The notes beneath the pieces were generated by a model. It ran no database searches. It had not been told where the DNA came from and worked only from the letters and a program-made list of their open reading frames with translations. Below, piece after piece: positions 46,371 to 56,270 of a stretch of DNA of 64,000 nt. The stretch is from assembly GCF_902167145.1 (NCBI RefSeq), contig NC_050098.1:36078501-36142500 (forward strand). The letters run 5' to 3'. The first letter of the stretch is position 1. Each line of letters begins with the position of its first letter. Source of the stretch: Zea mays (lineage: Eukaryota > Streptophyta > Magnoliopsida > Poales > Poaceae). The position numbers and the translations under genes are program-made.

Positions 46371-46823
46371 TTCGAATTAAAGTCGGTTGTTCGAACCACT
46401 ATAGCTGCAATCTATAGACACAAGCCACTATAAAAACAGTAGAAGCCGTTCATTATAACGTGTAAATCATCTTTTATTCAATTTGACTAGAAAGATATTT
46501 AATCCCTCGAATTCTTTTGATCTAGACGTAACCTGACAAGCTTTAAAATGAATAAAAGGAGAGAAGCAAGACACAAGAACATTCAGACGACTGGGTCTGT
46601 CCCTCTATATTTAAAACATGTTTCTTAGTAGAAAGTTCTATTTTTTGGGAGCCTGTCCAGGGCTGGCACAAAAGTAGTAGGGCGTGGTTTATAGGATGAA
46701 CACGTATCTGCCGCAAGTTTGGTGCACCAAACGTCACTAACGCCGGTCCCGGTCAAGCAGCAGCCCGGAACGCAGAACATTCGCAATCACATGGCGGAAC
46801 AGCGCTCAGCAGCCAGCGGCCGG
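46371..46823. other. Low-copy DNA
   Basis: No gene or paired inverted repeat recognised. Confidence 0.5.
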
Positions 46824-46920
46824 CTTTGTTCGTTTCTCCAGAATACACCATGAATCGTTATAGGTGATCAAAATTTATACAAACTAGAGAAACAATCCAA
46901 ACTTGGAACGGTTCTGGGCC
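46824..46920. mobile_element. Degenerate inverted copy of the 126-bp MITE
   Basis: Its reverse complement contains TTTGGATTGTTTCTCTAGTTTGTATAAATTTTGATCA in two pieces that align with the core of the neighbouring 46928-47053 element. The ends are decayed and no target duplication is visible. Confidence 0.7.
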
Positions 46921-46927
46921 ACCCTTA

Positions 46928-47053
46928 GGGCCCGTTCGGTTGACGGGGAATAGAAGGCCGGAATTGTTCCGGTCCGGATTGTTTCTCTAATTTGTATAAG
47001 TTTTGATCAACAGGAATAATTCTTGGTTCAATCCAGCAGAAACGAACGGGCCC
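46928..47053. mobile_element. MITE, PIF/Harbinger type, 126 bp
   Basis: Ends GGGCCCGTTCGGTT and AACGAACGGGCCC are flanked by TTA at 46925-46927 and 47054-47056. Same family and same length as 7825-7950. Confidence 0.88.
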
Positions 47054-47056
47054 TTA

Positions 47057-47933
47057 TGGAAAAACCGAACCGCCCCTAAACCTGTTCGCTGCAGCGTTTT
47101 TATCACTATAAATTTCAGCTGCTTTAATTAGAAGCCAACAGCTCCACTATAAATCACAATCACAGGGCGAATCGAAGGCTTTAATCATTGATACGGGAAT
47201 AAATAGTGCGGGATGATCAGATCACCCGACGCGACGCATGGCTGAATGAATCACGAGACATGATAGATCAATCATTGATACCACGGGTTTGGGGGCCGTC
47301 TTCTGATTTCTGAAGCAGGGGACAGGTGTCTCTGTGCACGCCCACAGCCCACCGTCTCTAACTTTTGTGCTGATAACTGCACGAAAATCGATAGCCTTTT
47401 TTTTTTCTTTTTCTTGGCACACTACAGTTCACTCTTTCAGGCTTCAAAAGGTACCAGAAACATTCGTTCATTTTTCTTTCCATTTCCACCATGCAAAAAA
47501 CAAAAAGGCTAATCTCATCCTAATAAATATGCTGTATGTCGTCGCAGCGTATTTCAACCTGTTGTTGCCGATTCCCTGCTTGCTGTACGAAAAACAGACA
47601 GACAAACTCTACCCCTCTTGATGGAAAGAAAGGCCTTTCAGGTTCAAGTATAAACAAAAAGATGCCTGTGCTGTGCGGTTCTGACTTCTGGGCTAACGTC
47701 ACAGGCACAGACTTCAAAGTAAAGCAGTTCCAGGAGCAGAGGCAATCGGATCATCAAAGGATAATAAAAGGGAAGAAATTCAACATACATATCATCGGCT
47801 ACGGTGTAACCGTATCAACATACAACCTATCCATGTCCCATGAACCCCATTTGCTAGACAGCAACAACCAAAAATTTTACCCCAACCGGATGATACAACA
47901 ACAGCGAGATCAGCCACGCAGTCGGAAGGGGGA
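47057..47933. other. Downstream region of the small gene
   Basis: Likely includes the 3' untranslated region of the minus-strand gene next door (the part nearest 47933). No other coding sequence was recognised; the short ORFs lack family resemblance. Confidence 0.45.
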
Positions 47934-48125
47934 TCAGTTCCCCTGGGCGCCCACTGCCTCCGCTGCTCCTGTGCCTGCCCAGCAGTACCTGTAGGCAGCG
48001 TAAACGGAGGACACAACCAGGACGCCGAGGATCATGTAGGTGACGATCGTGGCCACGCTGATTTGGCCGGGGACCTTCTTCACCTTGCTTTGCGCGAGCA
48101 AGGCCTTCGGCTTGATCTTCGCCAT
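47934..48125 (-). CDS. Small single-pass membrane protein, conserved plant hypothetical
   Basis: Encodes 63 residues from ATG at 48125. The N-terminus is basic (MAKIKPKALLAQSKVKK), followed by one membrane segment at about residues 23-46 (VATIVTYMILGVLVVSSVYA) and a short Ala/Gly-rich tail ending GAQGN. No signal-peptide cleavage site is obvious; a tail-anchored or signal-anchor topology is an inference. I remember similar short plant proteins of unknown function but cannot name one. The start is well placed: an AG splice acceptor after a T-rich tract lies 15-20 bases upstream, so the 5' UTR is probably spliced. No stop, frameshift or repeat lies in the CDS, and it is the only ORF in the window that looks like an intact ordinary gene. 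Confidence 0.75.
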   Translation of the reverse strand: MAKIKPKALLAQSKVKKVPGQISVATIVTYMILGVLVVSSVYAAYRYCWAGTGAAEAVGAQGN

Positions 48126-48140
48126 GTTGCGCCGCGGCCT

Positions 48141-50423
48141 CTGCTAGTCACAAGAACAAGATCAAAAGAAGACGACTAGAATTATTTTCTTTTTGTTGGA
48201 CCATCGTCAACCAAACAGCATACAAGGTGATTACGGAACCAACGATAGATTTGTAATAGCGACACCGCCTCAGGTTGTCAGAACACAAACATGTTGCTAA
48301 TGTGACTGTTCTTTCCAGGCTGATAATACCTGGTTCACAGTCTATGAAATGAAATACACAAGCAGAATATACTTTTTTTTTCATGCGCCACGAATTCATG
48401 CTCATTTGCAAACTATAGGATGTATAATTTTTCAGTTGAAACTTGAAATACCTGGTGGACAGGGCAAACAAAGATATTCTCATGGGGTTATTTGGAGATT
48501 GACACCAGGAGCAACTAACCTACTTGGATACTCCATGGCAGAACATAAGTTTAATGTAAGAGTTACTTGTCTTATTACATGGGATAAGGCCCATATTAAT
48601 AAAGAGTGGCACAAACAAAAAAGGTTCAAGAGTTCATTTATCCAACTTTGCACCCTGACTTGACTTCGGCACTCCTCTACCAATGGAATGGCTTTACAGG
48701 CAGCAGCAGTAACCAGCAAGGTAATTAAACATATCACCCTTTTCTTCCATCCTCCAAGAATCTCTTTTACTATTTCTTGAAATACAGGCAAGGTGTGTTC
48801 ATGTTGTTGTTGCATTTATATGGTTTCTGAAATAGCAGTACCATACGAGCTACAGAGCTAAGCATGTTCAAACTACCGACAGGGGAAAAGCATATAATCT
48901 GATGGCAAAAGCAATGAGACTGGTTCTAAAACTCCATGGCACAACAAAAGTTTCTAGCCAATCTTACTCATATGACATAGCATAATGTACTTTAATAAGG
49001 ATACACAAAATAAAAAAGGTTCACGAATATATTTCTTCATTGCAGCCTGACTAGACTTCTGCACACCTCTATCAATTTTCTGCCTTGATAGGAAGCAGCA
49101 CTGCCTAATCAATCAAGACACCCCTCTCATTCACTCTCCTCCAAGAATATCTCTTACTAATTAAAATTAGGGCCAGGGAATTTTCATACTTTGTTTTTGT
49201 GCTAGTAGAGTAGGAAAGTCATACAGGAAAAATCTAAATGGTTAAGAAAAGATATTTAAAGCAGCAAAAAGAGTTTCAACAAGAATAAATTTGGGCACTA
49301 GTATTGATAACAGTATCTTCTCTTTTCTTGCTGTGCATATGAAAATGCTAGGTAAATCAATCACAAGAAGAAAAAAAACTGAGTTTTTGTTTACATCATG
49401 GACAATGTCCTAGCCTAGCATAAATGTTGACTTGCCACCTAAAATGACCTGAACACACTTTGGTTCAGCATATGTATCACCTGCTTACATACTACGGAGC
49501 GTAGCTTCCTTCACTAAATGACACTGTGATTCTCTAGATTACGGGTACAGGCCGAGGGTATGCACACTGGTCATGCTTATACTGGTCTAAACCCATTTCC
49601 GACTGGGTCAAAGAAGATGACCGGACTAATGCTGCATGACCACTGACCAAGGGCGGACTTAGCATAAGCCACAGGGATTCAAATGCATCCTAGTTTTTTT
49701 TCCTGGAAGAGGAAAGCTATCAAGTGATATACAATGCCCAGGAGCAGGGTCAAAGGCGACGATTGAACTAAAGACTATCCTGGTGTAGTAGACTCAGAAG
49801 GCGTGGGATCCAGATGAGCACTCGCAGTTGTCTATTAAAAAAAAGTTTGCTACCTTCTTAGGCTCCTGTTTGGAACCTCTAAAACTACTAAAAATGAGTT
49901 ATTGGGTTCCAAACACCATCAGCTAATACCGCAGCTAATTGTTAGCTACCTCACAGCTAATAATTAGTTTGGCTCAACCCAGCTAATAATTTATTAGCTG
50001 GCTAACTATTAGTTGTAGGGGTTTGAAACAGGGCCTTAGTTATCCACGCAGCAAACAAAACAGGCGGAGTGGAGCATCGACCTAGCAAGAAAAATACTTG
50101 GATCGATTTCTCTTTGTCCGTAAGAAAAAGAGCAGATGCTTAGAGGGTGCGAAATCACACCACACGGCTCCTTGCCGACGAAAAGCACGGGTGGCTTATC
50201 ACTGTCGATCCCGCAAGTACGCACGGGAGTAAATGCTCTACCAACGATCTCGCTACCAGCAGCAGGTCCCCGACGCAGCAGAGCAGACCGGACCGAATCA
50301 TGGACAAGCTGAACGGATCGGAGAGGGAAAAGGCGTAACCGGAATCGAGGTCCCCCAACGAAGTAAAAGATCCCGCAGGTGAGAACGAGCGGTTTATCTA
50401 AGCGAAGGCAGGGGCATCCTTAC
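48141..50423 (-). other. Probable 5'-UTR intron of the small gene
   Basis: Minus-strand donor GG|GTAAGG at 50424/50423 and acceptor (CTAG or CAG) at about 48144-48141 would remove about 2.28 kb just before the start codon. Inside lie a MITE (49861-50035) and an old internal duplication: parts of 48520-48790 resemble 48920-49165 (TCCATGGCA.AACA, AAAAAAGGTTCA, CTCCAAGAAT). Splice sites are predicted from sequence only. Confidence 0.5.
49861..50035. mobile_element. MITE, PIF/Harbinger type, 175 bp, inside the predicted intron
   Basis: Left GGCTCCTGTTTGGAACC and right GGTTTGAAACAGGGCC are imperfect inverted repeats around a GCTAATAATTAG-rich core, flanked by TTA at 49858-49860 and 50036-50038. 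Confidence 0.8.
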
Positions 50424-50530
50424 CCGGAAGGACGAGAGCAGACCAAGCGCGGACGGAGTAGCACCCTTGGAGACGAGAAGCCGAGAACAAACGAGGCCTC
50501 GGACGCCTACCCGCCTATATGAATAGTCTC
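50424..50530 (-). promoter_or_regulatory. Predicted core promoter and first exon of the small gene
   Basis: On the minus strand a TATA-like ATTCATATAGG lies at about 50515-50525, about 90 bases before the predicted splice donor at 50424. Transcription would start near 50490. This is inferred from the TATA, donor and acceptor positions. Confidence 0.4.
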
Positions 50531-50552
50531 GGGGGGAGGACCGGAAGGAGAA

Positions 50553-50581
50553 GGGGGGGGGGGGGGGGGGGGGGGGGGGGG
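50553..50581 (+). repeat. 29-base G homopolymer
   Basis: An uninterrupted run of G (C on the gene strand) 25-30 bases upstream of the predicted TATA box. It could fold as a G-quadruplex. Exact length in assemblies of such runs is unreliable. Confidence 0.9.
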
Positions 50582-50987
50582 AGAGTGGATCTAGATCGAG
50601 GCGTGTTGGAAGTTGGGGAGGAAACAACGAAACGCTGTTCAACCGCGGGTGCGAGCTGGAAAGGAATCAGCCCTCGTGCGAGTGCGACGACCATTCGTCT
50701 CCGATTGGTTTTCGTCCCGAATTTTTTGTATTTTAGCCATTTTTCGGAAAAAAATTCACGTTTAGACCTAAAAAAATTTTAAATGCAGTTTTGGACCCTT
50801 TGCTCGGCGCCATAGCCTGTGGCGCCGAAGTAACACAGCTCGGCGCCATAGGCTATGGCGCCGAGGTCGTGTTGCGTTGGCACAACCCAGACGCGTGGCG
50901 TCGACGTGGCACCGAGCTCGGCGCCACAGATCTTGGCGCCGAGCTCGGTTGTGTTATTAACATATTTGTTGCAGACATGAGCACAAA

Positions 50988-51060
50988 GCCCAGCTAGCCC
51001 ACTTGGTGGAGCACAAGGCTTCTAACCTTGTGGTTGTGGGTTCAAACCCCACAGTTTGCA
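50988..51060 (+). tRNA. tRNA-Arg(UCU)-like sequence, left arm; probably not functional
   Basis: 73 bases with box A-like TAGCCCACTTGGTGGAGC and box B GGTTCAAACC. The anticodon arm is a perfect 5-bp stem (CAAGG/CCTTG) with loop CTTCTAA, giving anticodon TCT. The T arm is a perfect 5-bp stem (GTGGG/CCCAC) with loop TTCAAAC. The acceptor stem pairs poorly (first two pairs and one other only) and the D stem has one mismatch. So it is a tRNA-derived or decayed copy, possibly still with an internal pol III promoter. Confidence 0.6.
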
Positions 51061-51736
51061 TTTTTATTTGGTTTTTTTTTGTTTATGTCGCTGGTGTGTC
51101 CGTTCAAATTTATTTCTCACCTATATTTTTTTATCTAGCCACTACTCATTTAAAAAAAACCAATATATTTGATGGTGCGAATTACATACGTTGGCACAAA
51201 AACTAGCTTCACTGTTTTGTTTGTTTTTTTGTTTTTTGCTCAGAGGCAATCTTGGCCTACTTTCCAAGGCTTATTCCAATCCTCCAAATTAAACTCTCAA
51301 AAGAGATGCTTAGGAGCAAACTGGTGCCTGGATTTTCTCGATGATAACCGATGAGCACAGTGATGCATTTAAAACGGATAGAAATAAGTTCACGAAAAAA
51401 CTACAAAATAAAAAAGCTCTTAACTTCAATAGTAATGAAGAATATGCTCGAACTAGCTAGAAATATATCAATCAACTAGTGATACGATGCTTTTAAAAGG
51501 TTACTGGAGCATGCATGAATCCAAGGAAATAATTGGATCGCAGAACGAACACTCGTAAGTCTAAAAGAGGCTAAAATAGTGTCATGGACATATATACACA
51601 ATACGTACACATAGGTTTATTTGTGGCAGGCCATCACAATTCATCTGAACGTACCGGCCGGGTAGATTGAAAGCATTTTTAGAAATAAATTTGAACGGAC
51701 ACACCAGCGACATAAACAAAAAAAACCAAATAAAAA

Positions 51737-51809
51737 TGCAAACTGTGGGGTTTGAACCCACGACCACAAGGTTAGAAGCCTTGTGCTCCACCAAGTGGGC
51801 TAGCTGGGC
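51737..51809 (-). tRNA. tRNA-Arg(UCU)-like sequence, right arm; probably not functional
   Basis: Exact reverse-complement partner of 50988-51060 with the same arms, anticodon TCT and weak acceptor stem. The two face each other in the inverted repeat. Confidence 0.6.
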
Positions 51810-52117
51810 TTTGTGCTCATGTCTGCAACAAATATGTTAATAACACAACCGAGCTCGGCGCCAAGATCTGTGGCGCCGAGCTCGGTGCCACGTCGACGCC
51901 ACGCGTCTGGGTTGTGCCAACGCAACACGACCTCGGCGCCATAGCCTATGGCGCCGAGCTGTGTTACTTCGGCGCCACAGGCTATGGCGCCGAGCAAAGG
52001 GTCCAAAACTGCATTTAAAATTTTTTTAGGTCTAAACGTAAATTTACTTCTGTTTAAGGGCTAAAATACAAAAAATTCGGGGTTTTCGTCTATATTGTGA
52101 TTGTGACCTAGATCCTA

Positions 52118-52137
52118 CTCTCTCTCTCTCTCTCTCT
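52118..52137 (+). repeat. CT microsatellite
   Basis: About ten CT/TC units just right of the foldback element. Confidence 0.9.
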
Positions 52138-52139
52138 TT

Positions 52140-52642
52140 CTAAAATCTCTCTGCTCTTACAGTTTTGAGACCGTTCACTGTAAAAAAACCTAGATCCTAA
52201 ATGGACTGCCGCTATACGCCAAACTCTCTACGCCACAGCACAAAAATGTATCTACGCTGCCACCAGCGAGGATACCCAGCACCCCACGTGGCAAATACGA
52301 AGTGGTGCCAACTAATCTGGCATGGGGGGCGGAGGTTCTGTCCCAAGGAGGCCAGAGATCTAGAGCAATCAACCGGGCGAAGTGCACAGCCTCCCTCTCG
52401 CCCCTGCCACGTCAGCTCTCGCCTCCACTCTCGCCCCTGCTGCTCCAGTGCACAGGCTGCAGCAGGCTACAGCGTCAGGCTATAGCCACGTCAGCTTTTC
52501 TATTTCAGAATTAAGTAATTCACGCGGATTTATTTCAACGCTCAGAAAACACACAACATAATATTTTTTATTGAATTAAAATTACAAAGTACATAATAAT
52601 TAAAATAAAATGACATGATAATTAAAATAAAATTACATAACT
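52140..52642. other. GC-rich then AT-rich spacer
   Basis: 52378-52500 repeats CTCTCGCC(CCTGC), the same motif that is dense at 53500-53720 on the other side of the next ORF. The two stretches may be subterminal parts of one transposon, but I could not define paired ends. No gene seen. Confidence 0.4.
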
Positions 52643-53298
52643 CTAATCGGACTCCTCGATCTCATCCTCATCTTCCTCCTCTTCACGTTCCGCTTCCGGT
52701 TCCTCTTCTTCGTCATCTACCAGACCAAGTTCTTTTTCGACCATCTTTACGGCCCTGCCATGGGTACGTCTTTCAGCCGGGTCCATATCTTTGGATGCTT
52801 TTCCTTCGGCACGGGATTTTTCTCAGCTTGGTTTTTAGATCCAACAGATAAAGGTGCAACTGGAGGAGGTGCTCCATACGTAGGTGGAGCATATGGATGA
52901 GGTGCTCCATACGGAGGTGGAGCATATGGAGCATAAGGAGGTACTCCATACGGAGGTGGAGCATATGGAGGAGGGGCGTATGGAGGTATCTGGAAAGAAG
53001 CTTGACTTCCGTCCGCAGCAGGTGGGGGAGGGGCATACGGACGTACCGGAAATGAGGCTTGAATTCCGGCTTGGGAAGTTGGAGGTTGACCATATGAAGA
53101 CGGTGGATATTGATACAAATGATAGGGATAAGGGTATGGTGGTGGACGCGCAGCCGGAAATAGTGCATGGGGGAGTGAGGCTGAAACATCGGAGCGACGA
53201 TATAGTGAAGAAGACTCATCTAACGGAAGGGTTGTAGGTGACCCATCGGACTGCAAGAGATCCGTGAAGGTGTTCAAATCTGGGGACCAACCCGACAT
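52643..53298 (-). pseudogene. Proline/tyrosine-rich ORF, probably transposon-derived, with a late frame change
   Basis: ATG at 53298 (MSGWSPDLNTFTDLLQSDG) follows a minus-strand TATA box (CTATATATACC, about 53373-53384) by some 75 bases, so it has a promoter-like start. Residues about 55-160 are repeats of the type YAPPPYGAPP, rich in Pro, Tyr and Ala. The frame stops at 52747, but a +1 frame continues as a basic then strongly acidic tail (HGRAVKMVEKELG, runs of E and D) to a stop at 52643, suggesting a frameshift near 52790 or an unseen splice. The N-terminus resembles the non-transposase ORF of some grass Harbinger-type elements (from memory). No DNA-binding or catalytic domain is visible. 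CDS status is uncertain. Confidence 0.5.
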
Positions 53299-53372
53299 TG
53301 TGTGAAGAAAGGGGAGTTTGGAAGAGAAAAATGAAATGGAATGGTGTGTGGAATGAGCTCCACCCGGGTAGG

Positions 53373-53384
53373 GGTATATATAGA
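53373..53384 (-). promoter_or_regulatory. TATA box of the proline-rich ORF
   Basis: CTATATATACC on the minus strand, about 75 bases upstream of the ATG at 53298. Confidence 0.55.
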
Positions 53385-53479
53385 TGGATTGGGGATGAAA
53401 TTTGTGATTTTTTGTAATTTTTTTCGAATTTTTTGGACTCCAAACGGTCAAAAACGGCTAGTTGCAACGGCTAGCACAC

Positions 53480-53740
53480 GTGGACCAATCAGAAGCCGCC
53501 ACCTCACTGTCGCCCCTCGCTCTCGCTCGCGAAGACGCCATCGCCAACGCGTCGCCCCGCTCTCGCCTGCCTATCGCCTCCCTCTGCCCGGCGCGCGCTC
53601 CAGTGCAGGCGAGAGCGGGCGATATCGCCCGCTCTCGCCGGGCGGTGGCAATAGCGCCCGCCGGGTCGCTCTCGCCCGCCTCCAGCCCCGCTCTCGCCTC
53701 CTGCTGGGCGCTATCGCCCTCACTATAACCTGCATTGGCA
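53480..53740. repeat. CTCTCGCC-rich GC block with a 32-bp perfect palindrome
   Basis: CTCTCGCC and GCGAGAGC recur many times. The perfect palindrome at 53608-53639 is centred on GATATC with 16-base arms (half: GGCGAGAGCGGGCGAT). ORFs in several frames here follow from GC richness. Confidence 0.75.
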
Positions 53741-54353
53741 CCAGCCTAAACCGCAGCGATGCAGCGGGTGGTAGAGAAGAGTAGATAAGAGGCGGGGGTG
53801 GGGGGGGATACCTTGTAGAACGGAGGGCGAGAACAAGGAGCTCGCTGGAGGGGGAAGGGAAGACCAGAGAGGAGTGGATGCGTTGGGGGCTTGGGGTTGG
53901 GGCTGGGGCCGGCACGGTGAGTGGTGGCGCTTCCAAATCTTTTTACTCGCGTGCTTTTGCGGTTATTATTGAAACATACCACATCCACATGGACTCCTTC
54001 ACATTTGCTTCTGAAAAAACCCGATCCAGCAGGTACGGCCCAGATGAAATCAAAGAAGCCCGCTCGAAGTGACGGGCCCCCGGGGTTTTTGCGACGGGCA
54101 CTGGGAACTGACTAAGGCTTGCCTTATCAGGCCGACGCCCGATCACAGCAACCGGCCCAGTCCGCCGGAGCCCCGAGGGGCAGTACGCTGTGCAGGCATT
54201 CCGGTATTCGAAACACACGACTACGGGCTACGGGTGGCTGTGACCCACGTGAACAGTGGCGCATATATTAATTAGAAGCCCGTGTCAACCTGTGGCCGTG
54301 CTTTGCATGCAAACCATCGCAATAAATGTGTCTACATTCCTCCTAGCTAGTAG
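53741..54353. other. Spacer
   Basis: GC-rich to mixed DNA with no recognised gene or RNA. Its right end (54346-54353, GCTAGTAG) is the left target duplication of the next element. Confidence 0.5.
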
Positions 54354-55079
54354 TATAGGTGTACATTTGGGCCGAGCCTGATAGGCCGACCCGAAGCACG
54401 GGAAAAAAGCACGGTCCAGGCACGACACGACACAAAATATTTTAGTGACGGGCCGGGTTTAGGCCGAGGTCGCGGCCCATGGGCGGGCACGAGCACGGCC
54501 CATTTAAGGCAGGCACGAAATGGTCCATATAGAGGCACGAAAAAGCGCATATATTTATTAAAATCACACTTTATTCGACACTTTCATGTACTTGATAAAA
54601 AACACAAAGCTAGAGATAATGTTAGTTAGATGTTTTTGTAGCTTTGAATTAAAGTATGTGATGTAATTTTATTTTTTGTTATGAACATTAGATAATGAAC
54701 TGAACTTACGAACTTTATATAGAGATGATTATACTCTTTTTCTTTCTAACAAAATGATTTGTAAACGAGGTAGTCATTTCATAGCTCTGGCAACTTAATC
54801 TCTACTATTCCTTAAGCCTCTACTGTAGGCGTCCACAATACTGGTGCACGGTTCTGCCAGGGTTCAACGCCCGCGCTCCCCACGCCGGCGCAATCAACGC
54901 CCACGCGGATCCCCCACCCACGATCCTCCCCACCGCTGTCGCAATCAACGCCCACGCGCCCCACGATCCTCCCCACCGCCATGGAAGGTCCACCATTACC
55001 TTGTCAGGCGTCATTTGGTACTTCGGGCAGGCGTATGAATGGAATTTTTCTCCAACTTCTCGTCGGTCCGCTTCTTCTC

Positions 55080-55460
55080 ATGGATCTGTCCGCCCAGGCC
55101 TCCGCCGCCTAGCCGCAGTCGGGCTCCTCCTCTGTTCCACCGCAAGCTCCTCGTCCACGCGCTCATCATCCGTCCCACCGTTTCTCCTCCTTGCGCTGAC
55201 GCCGAGCCCACCTTCGCGCGCGGCTGTGGGGCCCGCCTCCTCCAGCCACCGCCGTCGTGGTCGTCTTCCTCGCCATCTATTGCGTCGCACCGGTCATCTC
55301 GTCTTGTTGCGTCTGGGTGTCGCGACAGCTGCTGGACGGCGGCGGCTACCTCATCTTGGGCCTCGTCGTTCTCTTCTTCCTCAACGGGAAGGACAAAGCG
55401 GCGGCGGATTTGGGGTCTTGTCTCCCAAATTCAATTCCTCCCCGAATCTAACCACCTACG
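55080..55460 (+). pseudogene. Captured gene fragment 1 (membrane-protein-like) in the Helitron
   Basis: From ATG at 55080 the frame has early stops (TAG after 10 codons, TGA near 55197). It then opens into a hydrophobic stretch with two likely membrane segments (VVVVFLAIYCVAPVISSCC and GGGYLILGLVVLFFLNGKD) and ends at 55451. This looks like a plant coding exon that decayed after capture. The parent gene is not recognised. Confidence 0.45.
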
Positions 55461-55905
55461 TCGCTACCACGGTAAGTCTCCTCTTTTTCGCCGTTGTTTC
55501 ACGCCCATTCCTGCGATTTAGGGTTCCTGATTGCGCATTTCCCCACCACCATCCAGGAGCCCAAATCGCCATGGCCACGGCGCGAGAGCAAACTCCACCG
55601 TCGACGCCATGGCACCTCGCTGAGCTCCACATTGACTCTGCGCACTGCGTTGTCGCCTTCTCCGCGCACTGTGTCACCGACACGCAGGCGGAAGCGCCGC
55701 TGCATCATCCCAGCCTCATCCGCATGCAAGAGGAAGTATAGTTGTAGCGTTGTCGCTCGGCCGGGCTCGCACGCCCATACGAGAGCAGATCAAACCCTCA
55801 CCGCGCCCAGTTCTCGAGCGAACCCAACCAACAGCCAAAAGCAACAACGCCTCGCCTTTTCCGCACCTCAGTTCTCCTTCTCCTGTTCATCCACGAGTCG
55901 CGGCC

Positions 55906-56270
55906 ATGGCAAGAACTACGGCAAGGCGAGATGTGTTGCTGCCCGAGCAAGGCTGCTGCATCTGCATGCTCATCGTGCGGGTGCTGGTGGTCGTCGGCCT
56001 CGTCTTCGGCTTCAGCATCTACACACGTGGCTTCCACAAGCTCACCAGCAGCATGCACCTGTAGGACGCCTACTGCCCCGGCGCCAGCAGCTCCTTCCGC
56101 GGCTACAACCACTTCGTCCCGACGCCCCTTCTCCAAGATTTGGGGCCTGGTTGTAGGCCGATTCAAGCCCTGTCCCGCTCTCGAGTCTCGATGGAGTTGG
56201 ATGAACTGTCGCCGCCACCGCCTGTTATTTTTATTGCTTGCTGCATTTTGGTTTTGTTTGAACCAATCGT
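55906..56270 (+). pseudogene. Captured gene fragment 2 (single membrane segment) in the Helitron
   Basis: ATG at 55906 (MARTTARRDVLLPEQG) leads to a membrane segment (MLIVRVLVVVGLVFGFSIYT). A TAG at 56062-56064 follows, after which the same frame continues with exon-like sequence (DAYCPGASSSFRGYNHFVP). The in-frame stop and the absence of a known family suggest a captured, decaying exon. Confidence 0.45.

Larger units (their letters stand above)
50717..52080. mobile_element. Foldback, MULE-like element with 0.4-kb inverted arms
   Basis: Arms 50717-51117 and 51681-52080 are reverse complements of each other, nearly identical for the inner 340 bases. The element begins CCGAATTTTTTG and ends with its complement. 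GGTTTTCGTC lies directly before (50707-50716) and after (52081-52090), so an 8-10-base target duplication is present; because the outermost C/G is ambiguous, 9 bases (Mutator-like) fits. Each arm has short GGCGCC-centred palindromes (CTCGGCGCCATAGGCTATGG) and a tRNA-like sequence. The 560-bp centre has no transposase. It is therefore non-autonomous. Confidence 0.85.

Noticed and set aside
50988..51060. Functional tRNA-Arg gene
   Set aside because: Anticodon and T arms are good, but the acceptor stem pairs poorly, so charging and processing are unlikely; kept only as tRNA-like.
53341..53936. Overlapping ORFs of 88-147 codons in the CTCTCGCC block
   Set aside because: Caused by GC-rich simple repeats; frames on both strands are equally open.
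55001..55741. 246-codon plus-strand ORF in the Helitron
   Set aside because: Low-complexity Arg/Ser/Pro translation in a frame other than the one with membrane segments; it overlaps exon-like pieces in other frames and has no domain.
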